DNA from: Paludibacteraceae bacterium
GTDB taxonomy: Bacteria > Bacteroidota > Bacteroidia > Bacteroidales > Paludibacteraceae
Assembly (NCBI GenBank): GCA_018055865.1
Contig: JAGPGR010000149.1
Coordinates: forward strand, 1 to 5,302
DNA: 5,302 nt
Reading direction: 5' to 3'
The notes below the pieces were generated by a model. The model searched no databases. It was not told the DNA's origin and was given only the letters and a program-made list of their open reading frames with translations. Below, one piece after another: positions 1-5,302 of this stretch. Within the stretch, counting starts at the first letter, position 1. The number at the start of each line of letters is the position of its first letter. The position numbers and the translations under genes were made by a program.

Positions 1-1
1 G

Positions 2-1369
2 GATAAGAAAACACTGATTGTAAATCTGGATACAATCCCACAGGAACTCACAAAATACAGTTTTGCTATTGCTAAGGGTGATAATCTGGGTGGATATATA
101 AATTCTGCATTTACAGCTTCTTTTGTCACACAGCTTGATTCGACGTATAAATTTCCGGCTATCAGCGACGATAATTTACTTACACTGGTTCAGCAGAATA
201 CTTTTGAATACTTCCGGGAATACGCTCATCCGGTTTCCGGGATGGCCCGTGAGCGGCTCGGTTCCGGCGAAACAGTTACTACAGGCGGCACCGGTTTTGG
301 TCTTATGGCGCTGCTTGCAGGTATCGAACGCGGATTCATTACACGTGAGCAGGGATTTCAGCGATTGAATACGACCGTGAATTTTCTCTCCGAAAAAGCC
401 GACAGATTTCACGGTGTGTTTCCACACTGGCTCAACGGCACCACTGGCAAGACTATTGCTTTCAGTACCAAAGACAATGGTGCTGATCTGATTGAGACTT
501 CATTTCTGATTGCCGGATTGCTTACCGTACAATCCTATTTTGCTTCCGGAAATGCTGCTGAAAAGGCTATGTGTACCAGAATTCAGCAATTATGGGAAGG
601 TGTGGAATGGACCTGGTTTCAGAAAAACAACGAACCGAGACTATACTGGCACTGGTCGCCCGATTATGGTTGGGATATGAATATGCCCATCACCGGTTGG
701 AATGAAGGTTTGATAACTTATGTGCTGGCTGCAGCATCGCCCACTTTCCCGATAGCGAAAAATGTATATTCCGAAGGCTGGGCCCGAAATGGAGCAATGA
801 AAAACGGAAATAAATTTTATGACTTCACACTTCCGCTGGGCGAAAACAGGGGAGGACCACTATTTTTTGCCCATTATTCATTTTTGGGGCTTGATCCGCG
901 AAATCTTGCTGATGAATATGCCAATTACTGGCAACAAAACACCGCTCATGCCAAAATAAATTATTCATACTGTGTAAGCAATCCTTTTGGTTATTTTGGT
1001 TACAGCAGCTCATGCTGGGGGCTCACGGCAAGCGATATTCCAAATGGATACACGGCTTCTTCGCCTGCCAACGACAGAGGTACAATAGCTCCGACTGCAG
1101 CGCTGGCTTCGTTTCCGTACACGCCTGACGAAAGCATGAGAGCCTTACATTTTTACTACTACGTGCTCGGTGACAAACTTTGGGGCGAATACGGCTTCAG
1201 GGATGCATTTAATTTGAGCAGCCAGTGGTTTGCAAATTCTTACCTTGCCATTGATCAGGGACCAATAGTGGTAATGATTGAAAACTACCGAAGTCACCTG
1301 CTTTGGAATTTGTTTATGCAACGTGATGATATCCAAAAAGGACTAACCAAACTGGGATTTACATATTAA
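2..1369 (+). CDS. Glycoamylase-like (GH144-type, probable beta-1,2-glucan-active) hydrolase, 5' partial
   Basis: The frame is open from the left edge (first full codon at base 2) to TAA at 1367-1369, giving 455 residues; the true start is outside the window. Residues 1-40 resemble the end of a bacterial Ig-like (Big_5/SbsA-type) domain, ending in FVTQLDSTYKFP. From about residue 57 the protein follows the glycoamylase-like domain (PF10091), an (alpha/alpha)6 barrel, through its end: GMARERLGSGETVTTGGTGF, NGADLIETSFLIAGLL, ITGWNEGLITYVLAAASPT, GGPLFFAHYSFLGLDPR, WGLTASDIPNGY, GTIAPTAALASFPYTP and AIDQGPIVVMIENYRSHLLW. Characterised members of this group (GH144, for example from Chitinophaga pinensis and Parabacteroides) cleave beta-1,2-glucan or release sophorose, so a beta-1,2-glucan substrate is the best inference. 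'Glucoamylase' in older annotations is not supported by biochemistry. I did not assign individual catalytic acids. The signal peptide and any sugar-use neighbours lie upstream and cannot be seen. Confidence 0.93.
   Translation, partial: DKKTLIVNLDTIPQELTKYSFAIAKGDNLGGYINSAFTASFVTQLDSTYKFPAISDDNLLTLVQQNTFEYFREYAHPVSGMARERLGSGETVTTGGTGFGLMALLAGIERGFITREQGFQRLNTTVNFLSEKADRFHGVFPHWLNGTTGKTIAFSTKDNGADLIETSFLIAGLLTVQSYFASGNAAEKAMCTRIQQLWEGVEWTWFQKNNEPRLYWHWSPDYGWDMNMPITGWNEGLITYVLAAASPTFPIAKNVYSEGWARNGAMKNGNKFYDFTLPLGENRGGPLFFAHYSFLGLDPRNLADEYANYWQQNTAHAKINYSYCVSNPFGYFGYSSSCWGLTASDIPNGYTASSPANDRGTIAPTAALASFPYTPDESMRALHFYYYVLGDKLWGEYGFRDAFNLSSQWFANSYLAIDQGPIVVMIENYRSHLLWNLFMQRDDIQKGLTKLGFTY
1366..1369. 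other. Shared TTAA: overlapping convergent stop codons
   Basis: The self-complementary TTAA gives TAA on the plus strand (1367-1369, hydrolase) and TAA on the minus strand (1368-1366, thioesterase). The two genes therefore end inside each other, with no room for an intergenic terminator. Any terminator for either transcript would have to lie inside the coding sequence of the opposite gene. Confidence 0.95.
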
Positions 1370-1740
1370 TCCTCTGACCCGTATAATTTCCGCAAAAACA
1401 GCTCAACATATACCGCTACCCGCTCATGGGTGGCGGTTCCTGTTAGTTCACCCGATGAGTCTACAACGGTGATTTCAAAAACGTATCGTCTTCCTTCCTG
1501 ATGAATTAACATAGCTGTGCAGGTCATTTTTTCGCCAATTTTACTTGCTTTCAGGTGCTTCACATTTATTGATGTGCCTACGGTAGTCATTCCTTCGCCC
1601 AAATCATCAATCACATTCACAGCCGTATTTTCCATAAATGCCACCATTGCAGGTGTACCCAGAACCTCCAGACTACCGGAACCGAGTGAAGATGCGGTGT
1701 GATTTTTATCAACCAGTATCGATTGTGTGTATGATTTCAT
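1366..1740 (-). CDS. FlK-like hotdog-fold acyl-CoA thioesterase
   Basis: This 124-residue cytoplasmic protein has the size and motif order of the fluoroacetyl-CoA thioesterase (FlK)-like hotdog family, which hydrolyses acyl-CoA thioesters, usually as a dimer. By eye it aligns with Streptomyces FlK. GTPAMVAFME supplies T29 and E37, spaced eight residues apart like FlK Thr42 and Glu50. VKHLKA supplies H62, matching FlK His76. ATHERVAV (103-110) matches the conserved GTHERAV stretch. All three catalytic positions are therefore kept. Nothing nearby suggests fluorinated substrates, and most genomic homologues are predicted thioesterases of unknown substrate, so a general housekeeping or detoxifying role is more likely. 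The ATG at 1738-1740 is the only sensible start and has no clear Shine-Dalgarno, as usual in Bacteroidota. The gene converges on the hydrolase gene and overlaps it by four bases. Confidence 0.88.
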   Translation of the reverse strand: MKSYTQSILVDKNHTASSLGSGSLEVLGTPAMVAFMENTAVNVIDDLGEGMTTVGTSINVKHLKASKIGEKMTCTAMLIHQEGRRYVFEITVVDSSGELTGTATHERVAVYVELFLRKLYGSED

Positions 1741-1802
1741 ACGTGAATAATTATTTCTTAGTTGCAGTATGGAACTCGTATGTCGAATTTACACGGTCTT
1801 GG

Positions 1803-1818
1803 TGAATACTCGTATTCA
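1803..1818. promoter_or_regulatory. 16-bp palindrome upstream of the thioesterase gene, possible operator
   Basis: TGAATAC and GTATTCA are perfect inverted arms around a TC centre, 63 bp before the thioesterase ATG. The size and position suit a dimeric regulator binding site. The rest of the 139-bp gap (1741-1879) shows no convincing TTTG/TAnnTTTG promoter on the minus strand; TAAATTCG near 1787-1794 is the closest -7-like match and lacks a partner -33 box. A regulatory role is inference from symmetry and position only. Confidence 0.35.
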
Positions 1819-1879
1819 TGCTCGTTTCATATCCAATTCTTATTTTTTATGTATGAATCTCCTCCGATTTCCTAATTTT

Positions 1880-3589
1880 TCAGCAAGCTGATAAACTACT
1901 GTATTTTCGGGGATATTTTTTAAGGTTTATAAATTTTGTTTTTAATAAAAATATTTTCTCTATTATGAGCCCAATGAACCATATTTTGTTGAAAAAAATG
2001 GTTTTTTGAGCCAAAGAAAGCGGTCTTTGACATAGTTGCGTAATATATTTGAGTATCCGCACGAAGTTTATCCACTGGCAGCGTGCATAAGCCCACAGCT
2101 TGTGCTTGTCAAGACCGCGGTATCTGCTCTTGTTGTTGGGATAATGAAAACCAAACTGAAAAATTGTTGCTTCAACATTGTTTCGCTTGTTTCGCTCGTC
2201 CAGGGGGATGTCTCTTAGTTTCTGCCTGAGGAGCGATGATTGCACGTGTTTAAGGTTGAAATAACGGGGTTTTCCTTCATCGGTGATAATCCTCCATTGT
2301 TTGCTTTCGGGATTTTTTCGGGTTTTTACTTGTTGTGCTTCAATGATGTTTCCTGTTTTAATGTCGGTTACTGTAAGTTTGTCCTGATCTTGCTGATCAA
2401 GTGATAAATCGTATCTGGCTTGAGCTCCCTGCATGGCAGTGAGTTGAAGGTCGTAATTTTCCTGGTGAGCATGTTGCTGGTTTGATTCACTGTTATAAGC
2501 CCCGTCGGCATACACCTTTTCTATTTTTTGATGGACAATTTCCTGAGTTTTATTCAGGGCATCAATCAGGAAATCTTTGTCGGCAGCTGATACCACGTCG
2601 ATTGCTACATCGGTGATCAGGTTAAGACGGGGTTCATCGTTTGATGCATCATCGCAGGTTTCGGTAATGTTTGCCGAGTAGCCCTTGACTTTGTTGCCGT
2701 CTTTATCCCGGTAATGAGCATCGGTATCGTGAGGCGATTGAACGGATTTGGCAGAGATTTTCTCGTTTTCCAACGGAATAACAACTTTTTGTTTGTCCAC
2801 CGAAAACTGTTGCTCGAAAACTGTTTGCAGGGTTTTGTATTGTCCGTAAGGATAGTTGGCAAACAAGTTGACCAGGCGATACATCAGTTTGCCAAGCGCT
2901 ATAAACCGTGCATCAATCTCCGCTTTGGTACTGCGGTAAACCACTTTGCTGCCCGATTCACCAAGAATCTCTTTGATCAAAGCCATTTCCTGTTTACCCC
3001 ACGTGCGTTTGTAGATAAACCCTTCGCGTTCATCAATAAATAACCGAAGGGTTTCGTGCACCAGTTCGTAACGCGACAACCAGGCGATGTTACTGCCGAT
3101 AAGCTTGCTGTCCATACGCACCTGCTTGCCCGACACCTGATAAGCCAACACGTGTTCTTTGGTCAAAGCATTCATGCATTGTTCCATCAAATCCGTTTTG
3201 TGCTCTTTGTTGTATTCAACCAATCGTTTACGGAAGAGGTAGTAGGTGGAAGCAACCGGTGGGGCATCGTCCAGGTTCATCAAACCTAATGCACCCCGAA
3301 TCAACAGGTTGTAATTGCAGTTCTCGAACATCTGTTCATCACTCCAACCCTGACCCTCTTTGAGGATGGTCATGGCTACCAGTACGCGCACCGATGCGTT
3401 GGGTGCTCCATCAGAGCTTTTGTACAAATTCTTGAAAATTGTTTCGTTGATACGCATGGTTATCTGTTCGCGAAACAAATTATGCCAGGAATTATCCTTG
3501 TTGTAGAAGTTCTTTGACTTCCCCCGAAGCTGCTCTGAGGGAGACGAGAATATGTCCAACTGTTTATTTTTATCTGATTCTCTAAACAT
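1880..3589 (-). CDS. IS1182-family DDE transposase
   Basis: This 569-residue protein is a full-length IS1182-type transposase, which cuts and joins the ends of its own element. The N-terminal DUF772-like region (about residues 40-125) includes NASVRVLVAMTILKEGQGWS and STYYLFRKRL. The catalytic acids are visible as D160 (QVRMDSKLIGSNI), D362 (KVYADGAYNSE) and E473 (NNVEATIFQFG). The family's HDTDAHYRDKDG segment lies at 287-298 and YRGLDKHKLWAYARCQWINF at 490-509. No frameshift or internal stop is seen, so the enzyme may be active. The ATG at 3587-3589 lies about 25 bp downstream of the predicted transcription start. The frame crosses the left inverted repeat (residues 516-522, ITQLCQR) and continues 47 residues in very AT-rich DNA, so the lysine- and isoleucine-rich tail (about 527-569) may be encoded by flanking DNA. 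Plus-strand open frames across this gene are antisense shadows. Confidence 0.93.
   Translation of the reverse strand: MFRESDKNKQLDIFSSPSEQLRGKSKNFYNKDNSWHNLFREQITMRINETIFKNLYKSSDGAPNASVRVLVAMTILKEGQGWSDEQMFENCNYNLLIRGALGLMNLDDAPPVASTYYLFRKRLVEYNKEHKTDLMEQCMNALTKEHVLAYQVSGKQVRMDSKLIGSNIAWLSRYELVHETLRLFIDEREGFIYKRTWGKQEMALIKEILGESGSKVVYRSTKAEIDARFIALGKLMYRLVNLFANYPYGQYKTLQTVFEQQFSVDKQKVVIPLENEKISAKSVQSPHDTDAHYRDKDGNKVKGYSANITETCDDASNDEPRLNLITDVAIDVVSAADKDFLIDALNKTQEIVHQKIEKVYADGAYNSESNQQHAHQENYDLQLTAMQGAQARYDLSLDQQDQDKLTVTDIKTGNIIEAQQVKTRKNPESKQWRIITDEGKPRYFNLKHVQSSLLRQKLRDIPLDERNKRNNVEATIFQFGFHYPNNKSRYRGLDKHKLWAYARCQWINFVRILKYITQLCQRPLSLAQKTIFFNKIWFIGLIIEKIFLLKTKFINLKKYPRKYSSLSAC
1977..2007 (+). 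terminator. Weak hairpin plus T-run reading into the insertion sequence
   Basis: AACCAT (1977-1982) pairs with ATGGTT (1998-2003), and TTTT (1984-1987) pairs with AAAA (1993-1996) across one A-A mismatch. A run of T follows to 2007. On the plus strand this has the form of a weak intrinsic terminator that would stop outside transcripts before they run antisense through the transposase gene. The stem is AT-rich, and the T-run also forms part of the direct repeat, so function is uncertain. Confidence 0.3.
2025..2044 (+). repeat. Left inverted repeat of the insertion sequence
   Basis: CTTTGACATAGTTGCGTAAT here matches the reverse complement of 3634-3652 (CTTTGACATATTGCGTAAT) at 19 of 20 positions; the only difference is one extra G. 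It lies inside the 3' part of the transposase frame, encoding ITQLCQR in the opposite direction. Confidence 0.85.
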
Positions 3590-3620
3590 CTTCGTATTGT
3601 TAAATTTGATGCTAAGATAC

Positions 3621-3651
3621 TAAATATAAATGAATTACGCAATATGTCAAA
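3621..3651 (-). promoter_or_regulatory. Predicted Bacteroidota-type promoter of the transposase gene
   Basis: On the minus strand, TTTG (3651-3648) is followed after exactly 19 bp by TATATTTA (3628-3621), which differs from the Bacteroidota -7 consensus TAnnTTTG only at the last base. Transcription would begin near 3614, leaving an untranslated leader of about 25 nt before the ATG at 3589. The -33 box lies inside the right inverted repeat. Confidence 0.6.
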
Positions 3652-3652
3652 G
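3634..3652 (-). repeat. Right inverted repeat of the insertion sequence
   Basis: ATTACGCAATATGTCAAAG is the partner of the left repeat, with one base missing. It sits upstream of the transposase start and contains the TTTG of the predicted transposase promoter, so transposase binding here could also repress its own transcription (inference). Confidence 0.85.
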
Positions 3653-3660
3653 AACTTTTT

Positions 3661-3689
3661 TTGAGATTTATTTCAATATATTTTATACA
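3661..3689 (+). promoter_or_regulatory. Possible outward promoter for the lipoprotein gene
   Basis: TTGAGA (3661-3666) and TATACA (3684-3689) are 17 bp apart and resemble generic sigma-70 boxes; an overlapping TTTG lies at 3660-3663. The -7 region fits the Bacteroidota consensus poorly (TATACAGA). If real, it sits at the edge of the insertion sequence, points away from it, and would give a leader of roughly 150 nt. Support is weak because the region is AT-rich. Confidence 0.22.
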
Positions 3690-3735
3690 GACTCAAAATA
3701 AATGAGGCTGTCGTGTGAATTAATTATTTTATTAA

Positions 3736-3835
3736 CCAATGTCCCCGTTGAGACGGTTGGCCGGCAAAAAAGACAGAATATCTGTTAGCGGTTAAGCAAT
3801 TAACAGGGATTAATAAGTGCTCCGACTTTTCGGAG
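3736..3835 (+). promoter_or_regulatory. Hairpin-rich 5' leader of the lipoprotein gene
   Basis: Several inverted repeats follow one another before the lipoprotein ATG. They are CCGT-TGAG-ACGG (3745-3756, possibly extended by CCAA/TTGG with a bulge), ACAGA-ATA-TCTGT (3773-3785), GTTAA-GCAA-TTAAC with a GNRA-type loop (3791-3804), and CTCCGA-CTTT-TCGGAG (3820-3835, ending 11 nt before the ATG). CTGTTA (3782-3787) can also pair with TAACAG (3801-3806), which excludes the second and third hairpins. It matches no riboswitch or RNA family I recognise, and short stems like these can arise by chance. Confidence 0.35.
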
Positions 3836-3846
3836 TGGACTCAAAA

Positions 3847-5073
3847 ATGAAAAAGTATTCTTTATTTCTAATGTTGGGAGTTGCGTTTCTGACATTTAAC
3901 GCTTGTAAATCCGAACTGGATTTAGACAAAGAACTGAAATTCTCAAAATTATCTGTTGAAGAACAAAAGCAGAAAATTGAAGAGAGCGGAATCGAATTCG
4001 TCGAAGCGATGGAAGGCTTGCAGGAAACTCAGGCCATGACCACATTGATGAATATGCTTACAATGACTGGTGGCGAAGTTTTCAGCGCACCAATGCAAAA
4101 GCTGTCTGCCGATATTAAAAATGCCCGAAAGGATGCGTTTACTAATTTCGACAAACAAATGCGTGTCAGTTATGTGGACAGTGAGGTATGGGGCGAATAC
4201 GAATATGATTTTGACCAGGAGGTGTTCGAAAAGGTGAAGGACCTGACTGACAAAATTATTATTCGCTTTCCTGCTACAAGCAATGCTACTGAGAATAACG
4301 GTGTGATTACCATTACTTACGAAGAATCGTCTGTAGAGATTCCCGATTACGATGGCGAAAAATATCCTTCTAAAATTACCTGCAAAATGACTGTCGATTC
4401 AAAAGAAGTAATGAGCGCTGAATTTAGCGGAACTTATTACAGTGATGGAAGTCCTAAGAAAGTGACCCAATCGCTTAAAATGGATGACTATAAATGGACA
4501 GCAGAAATCGCTAACGACCAGAAAACAGCTTCAGAATCGTACGAATTTAAGAAGGGTTCTAAAACAATGATTAAGTCGGTGGCCGAAGTGAGTGGCACTT
4601 TGAAAGCCGATGAACTTCAGGATGCGATAGACAATGAAAGTCCACAAGACGCTATTGAGAAATTTGCTGTATATTTTCAGGTAATGAATGTGGCAGTAAA
4701 AGGTGGCACTTCCGATTTCGAAAGTTTGGCGGATGAAGCCCGTGATTTGGATTCTGAAGAACTCCCGGACAAGGAATATGCAGAACAATCTGTTGAAATC
4801 CTGAATAAATACATAAATTTTACTGCTTTCTTTGTGGACGATAACAGAAAATTTGCCGATGTGGAATTTTATGTGGTCGAAGTAGTAGATGAATATACTT
4901 ATTACGACTGGTATCAGGAAGAATATGTAACCGAAACAGATTATTACTATGATTTTGCACCCCGATTTGTACTGAGTGATGGATCAAAAGTGGATGCTGA
5001 AGAATATGTACAGGAAGGTTTTGACGATCTTATCAAGCGACTTGAGGATATGACAGATTCGTATGATTACTAA
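3847..5073 (+). CDS. Hypothetical exported lipoprotein, acidic and tyrosine-rich C-terminal region
   Basis: This 408-residue protein belongs to no family I recognise. MKKYSLFLMLGVAFLTFNAC is a type II signal peptide: two lysines, a hydrophobic stretch, and a lipobox-like FNAC with the lipidated Cys at position 20. KSELDLD follows, and an acidic residue run just after the Cys often directs Bacteroidota lipoproteins to the cell surface. Residues 25-110 look helical, with six methionines between 55 and 83. About 145-253 alternate in a beta-strand-like pattern (KITCKMTVD, MSAEFSGTYY, YKWTAEIAND). Residues 254-335 look helical again. Residues 348-370 hold eight tyrosines among many Asp and Glu. 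The ATG at 3847 is chosen because it starts directly before the signal peptide; a GTG at 3817 would add ten residues encoded by a hairpin. The gene ends in tandem TAATAA and is followed by a terminator, so it appears monocistronic. Binding or envelope function is unknown. Confidence 0.85.
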   Translation: MKKYSLFLMLGVAFLTFNACKSELDLDKELKFSKLSVEEQKQKIEESGIEFVEAMEGLQETQAMTTLMNMLTMTGGEVFSAPMQKLSADIKNARKDAFTNFDKQMRVSYVDSEVWGEYEYDFDQEVFEKVKDLTDKIIIRFPATSNATENNGVITITYEESSVEIPDYDGEKYPSKITCKMTVDSKEVMSAEFSGTYYSDGSPKKVTQSLKMDDYKWTAEIANDQKTASESYEFKKGSKTMIKSVAEVSGTLKADELQDAIDNESPQDAIEKFAVYFQVMNVAVKGGTSDFESLADEARDLDSEELPDKEYAEQSVEILNKYINFTAFFVDDNRKFADVEFYVVEVVDEYTYYDWYQEEYVTETDYYYDFAPRFVLSDGSKVDAEEYVQEGFDDLIKRLEDMTDSYDY

Positions 5074-5090
5074 TAATCAGACACAATTTT

Positions 5091-5115
5091 AAAAGGGAGC
5101 TTTGCTCCCTTTTTT
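5091..5115. terminator. Strong intrinsic terminator, probably bidirectional
   Basis: AAAAGGGAGC (5091-5100) and GCTCCCTTTT (5104-5113) form a perfect 10-bp stem with a TTT loop, followed by two more T. It begins 18 bp after the lipoprotein stop codon. On the minus strand the same stem ends in TTTT directly after the stop codon of the right-hand gene, so it can serve both convergent transcripts. Confidence 0.88.
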
Positions 5116-5302
5116 ATGGTACTACATAGCGCATTGTTCGTGTAGCACAACCGTACCAAATGCCAAAACCGGGTTCGCTGATATTTGAATTCAGCGGTTT
5201 TACTTCGTTGATAAACACATTGTTCGCTATTACCGAAAACATGGTCATGTCCTTGAAAAACATAGTGGATGTGCTGTCGATGGCACGAATCCGGATATCC
5301 AC
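5114..5302 (-). CDS. C-terminal end of an unidentified protein (5' truncated by the window)
   Basis: The minus-strand frame is open from the right edge to TAA at 5116-5114, giving 62 residues. The GTG at the very edge is probably an internal valine, not a start, because the frame is still open there. The sequence begins VDIRIRAIDSTSTMFF and ends GFGIWYGCATRTMRYVVP. The pattern 'PLNSNI, few residues, GFGIWYG' is loosely like the end of DUF4249-type Bacteroidota lipoproteins, which often follow TonB-dependent receptors. This is a weak resemblance judged by eye. Its stop codon touches the terminator stem, and it converges on the lipoprotein gene. Confidence 0.6.
   Translation of the reverse strand: MDIRIRAIDSTSTMFFKDMTMFSVIANNVFINEVKPLNSNISEPGFGIWYGCATRTMRYVVP

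Larger units (their letters stand above)
2011..3656 (-). mobile_element. IS1182-family insertion sequence (boundaries approximate)
   Basis: The element is defined by the intact transposase gene and by inverted repeats near both ends. The core repeats are at 2025-2044 and 3634-3652, and a weaker outer match (CCAAAGAAAG at 2011-2020 against TCAAAAAAAG, reverse complement of 3655-3664) may extend them. TTTTTTGAG occurs directly outside both proposed ends (2002-2010 and 3657-3665). The resulting length of about 1.65 kb is normal for the IS1182 family. Exact ends are uncertain by 10-20 bp, because the outer repeat needs a small gap and overlaps the right-hand direct repeat. A longer element with subterminal repeats cannot be excluded. 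Confidence 0.6.

Noticed and set aside
123..427. Small open frames on both strands at 123-368 and 176-427
   Set aside because: They overlap the hydrolase frame, which is supported by family motifs throughout this region.
242..1369. Hydrolase gene starting at the ATG at 242
   Set aside because: The same frame is open to the left edge, and the 80 residues before this ATG continue the family's sequence (LLTLVQQNTFEYFREYAHPV), so the ATG is an internal methionine.
2714..3043. 109-residue plus-strand open frame, and the one at 3056-3289
   Set aside because: Both lie wholly antisense to a well-recognised transposase gene and show no family-like motifs; they are coding shadows.
3817..3846. GTG start at 3817 for the lipoprotein, adding ten residues
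   Set aside because: The extra residues would precede a complete signal peptide, and their codons form a hairpin; the ATG at 3847 is far more plausible.
3666..3846. An additional small gene, tRNA or CRISPR between the insertion sequence and the lipoprotein
   Set aside because: No frame with a sensible start, no cloverleaf and no regularly spaced repeats are visible; the stretch holds only hairpins and AT-rich DNA.
5300..5302. GTG at the right edge as the start of a 62-residue protein
   Set aside because: The frame is open at the edge, and the sequence reads like the C-terminal end of a longer protein.

Overview
The window looks like a chromosomal segment of a Bacteroidota bacterium. Evidence: a glycoamylase-like (GH144-type) hydrolase with an Ig-like N-terminal part, an IS1182-type transposase whose upstream region fits the Bacteroidota promoter pattern (TTTG, 19 bp, TA-rich -7 box), a lipoprotein with a lipobox Cys followed by an acidic stretch, and start codons without clear Shine-Dalgarno sequences. 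Base composition is moderate to AT-rich, most AT-rich at the edges of the insertion sequence.

Layout, left to right. (1) About 2-1369, plus strand: the 3' part of a carbohydrate-active enzyme gene whose 5' end lies outside the window. (2) 1366-1740, minus strand: a small hotdog-fold thioesterase of the FlK-like type. It converges on the hydrolase gene, and both stop codons share one TTAA. (3) 1741-1879: the short upstream region of the thioesterase, with a 16-bp near-perfect palindrome. (4) About 2011-3656: an IS1182-family insertion sequence with an intact DDE transposase on the minus strand. Inverted repeats lie at 2025-2044 and 3634-3652, and the transposase reading frame runs through the left repeat and about 45 codons beyond it. 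(5) 3657-3846: an AT-rich, hairpin-rich leader. (6) 3847-5073, plus strand: a 408-residue lipoprotein of no family I recognise. (7) 5091-5115: a strong, probably bidirectional terminator. (8) 5114-5302, minus strand: the C-terminal end of a further gene that runs off the right edge.

The genes do not form one operon or one obvious pathway. The hydrolase probably belongs to a glucan-use locus to the left. The thioesterase is a stand-alone metabolic or detoxification enzyme. The insertion sequence separates it from the lipoprotein.

I see no convincing new multi-gene system. The points most worth a second look are the read-through of the transposase frame across the terminal repeat, the structured leader of the lipoprotein gene, the unrecognised lipoprotein itself, and the FlK-like catalytic residues of the thioesterase.
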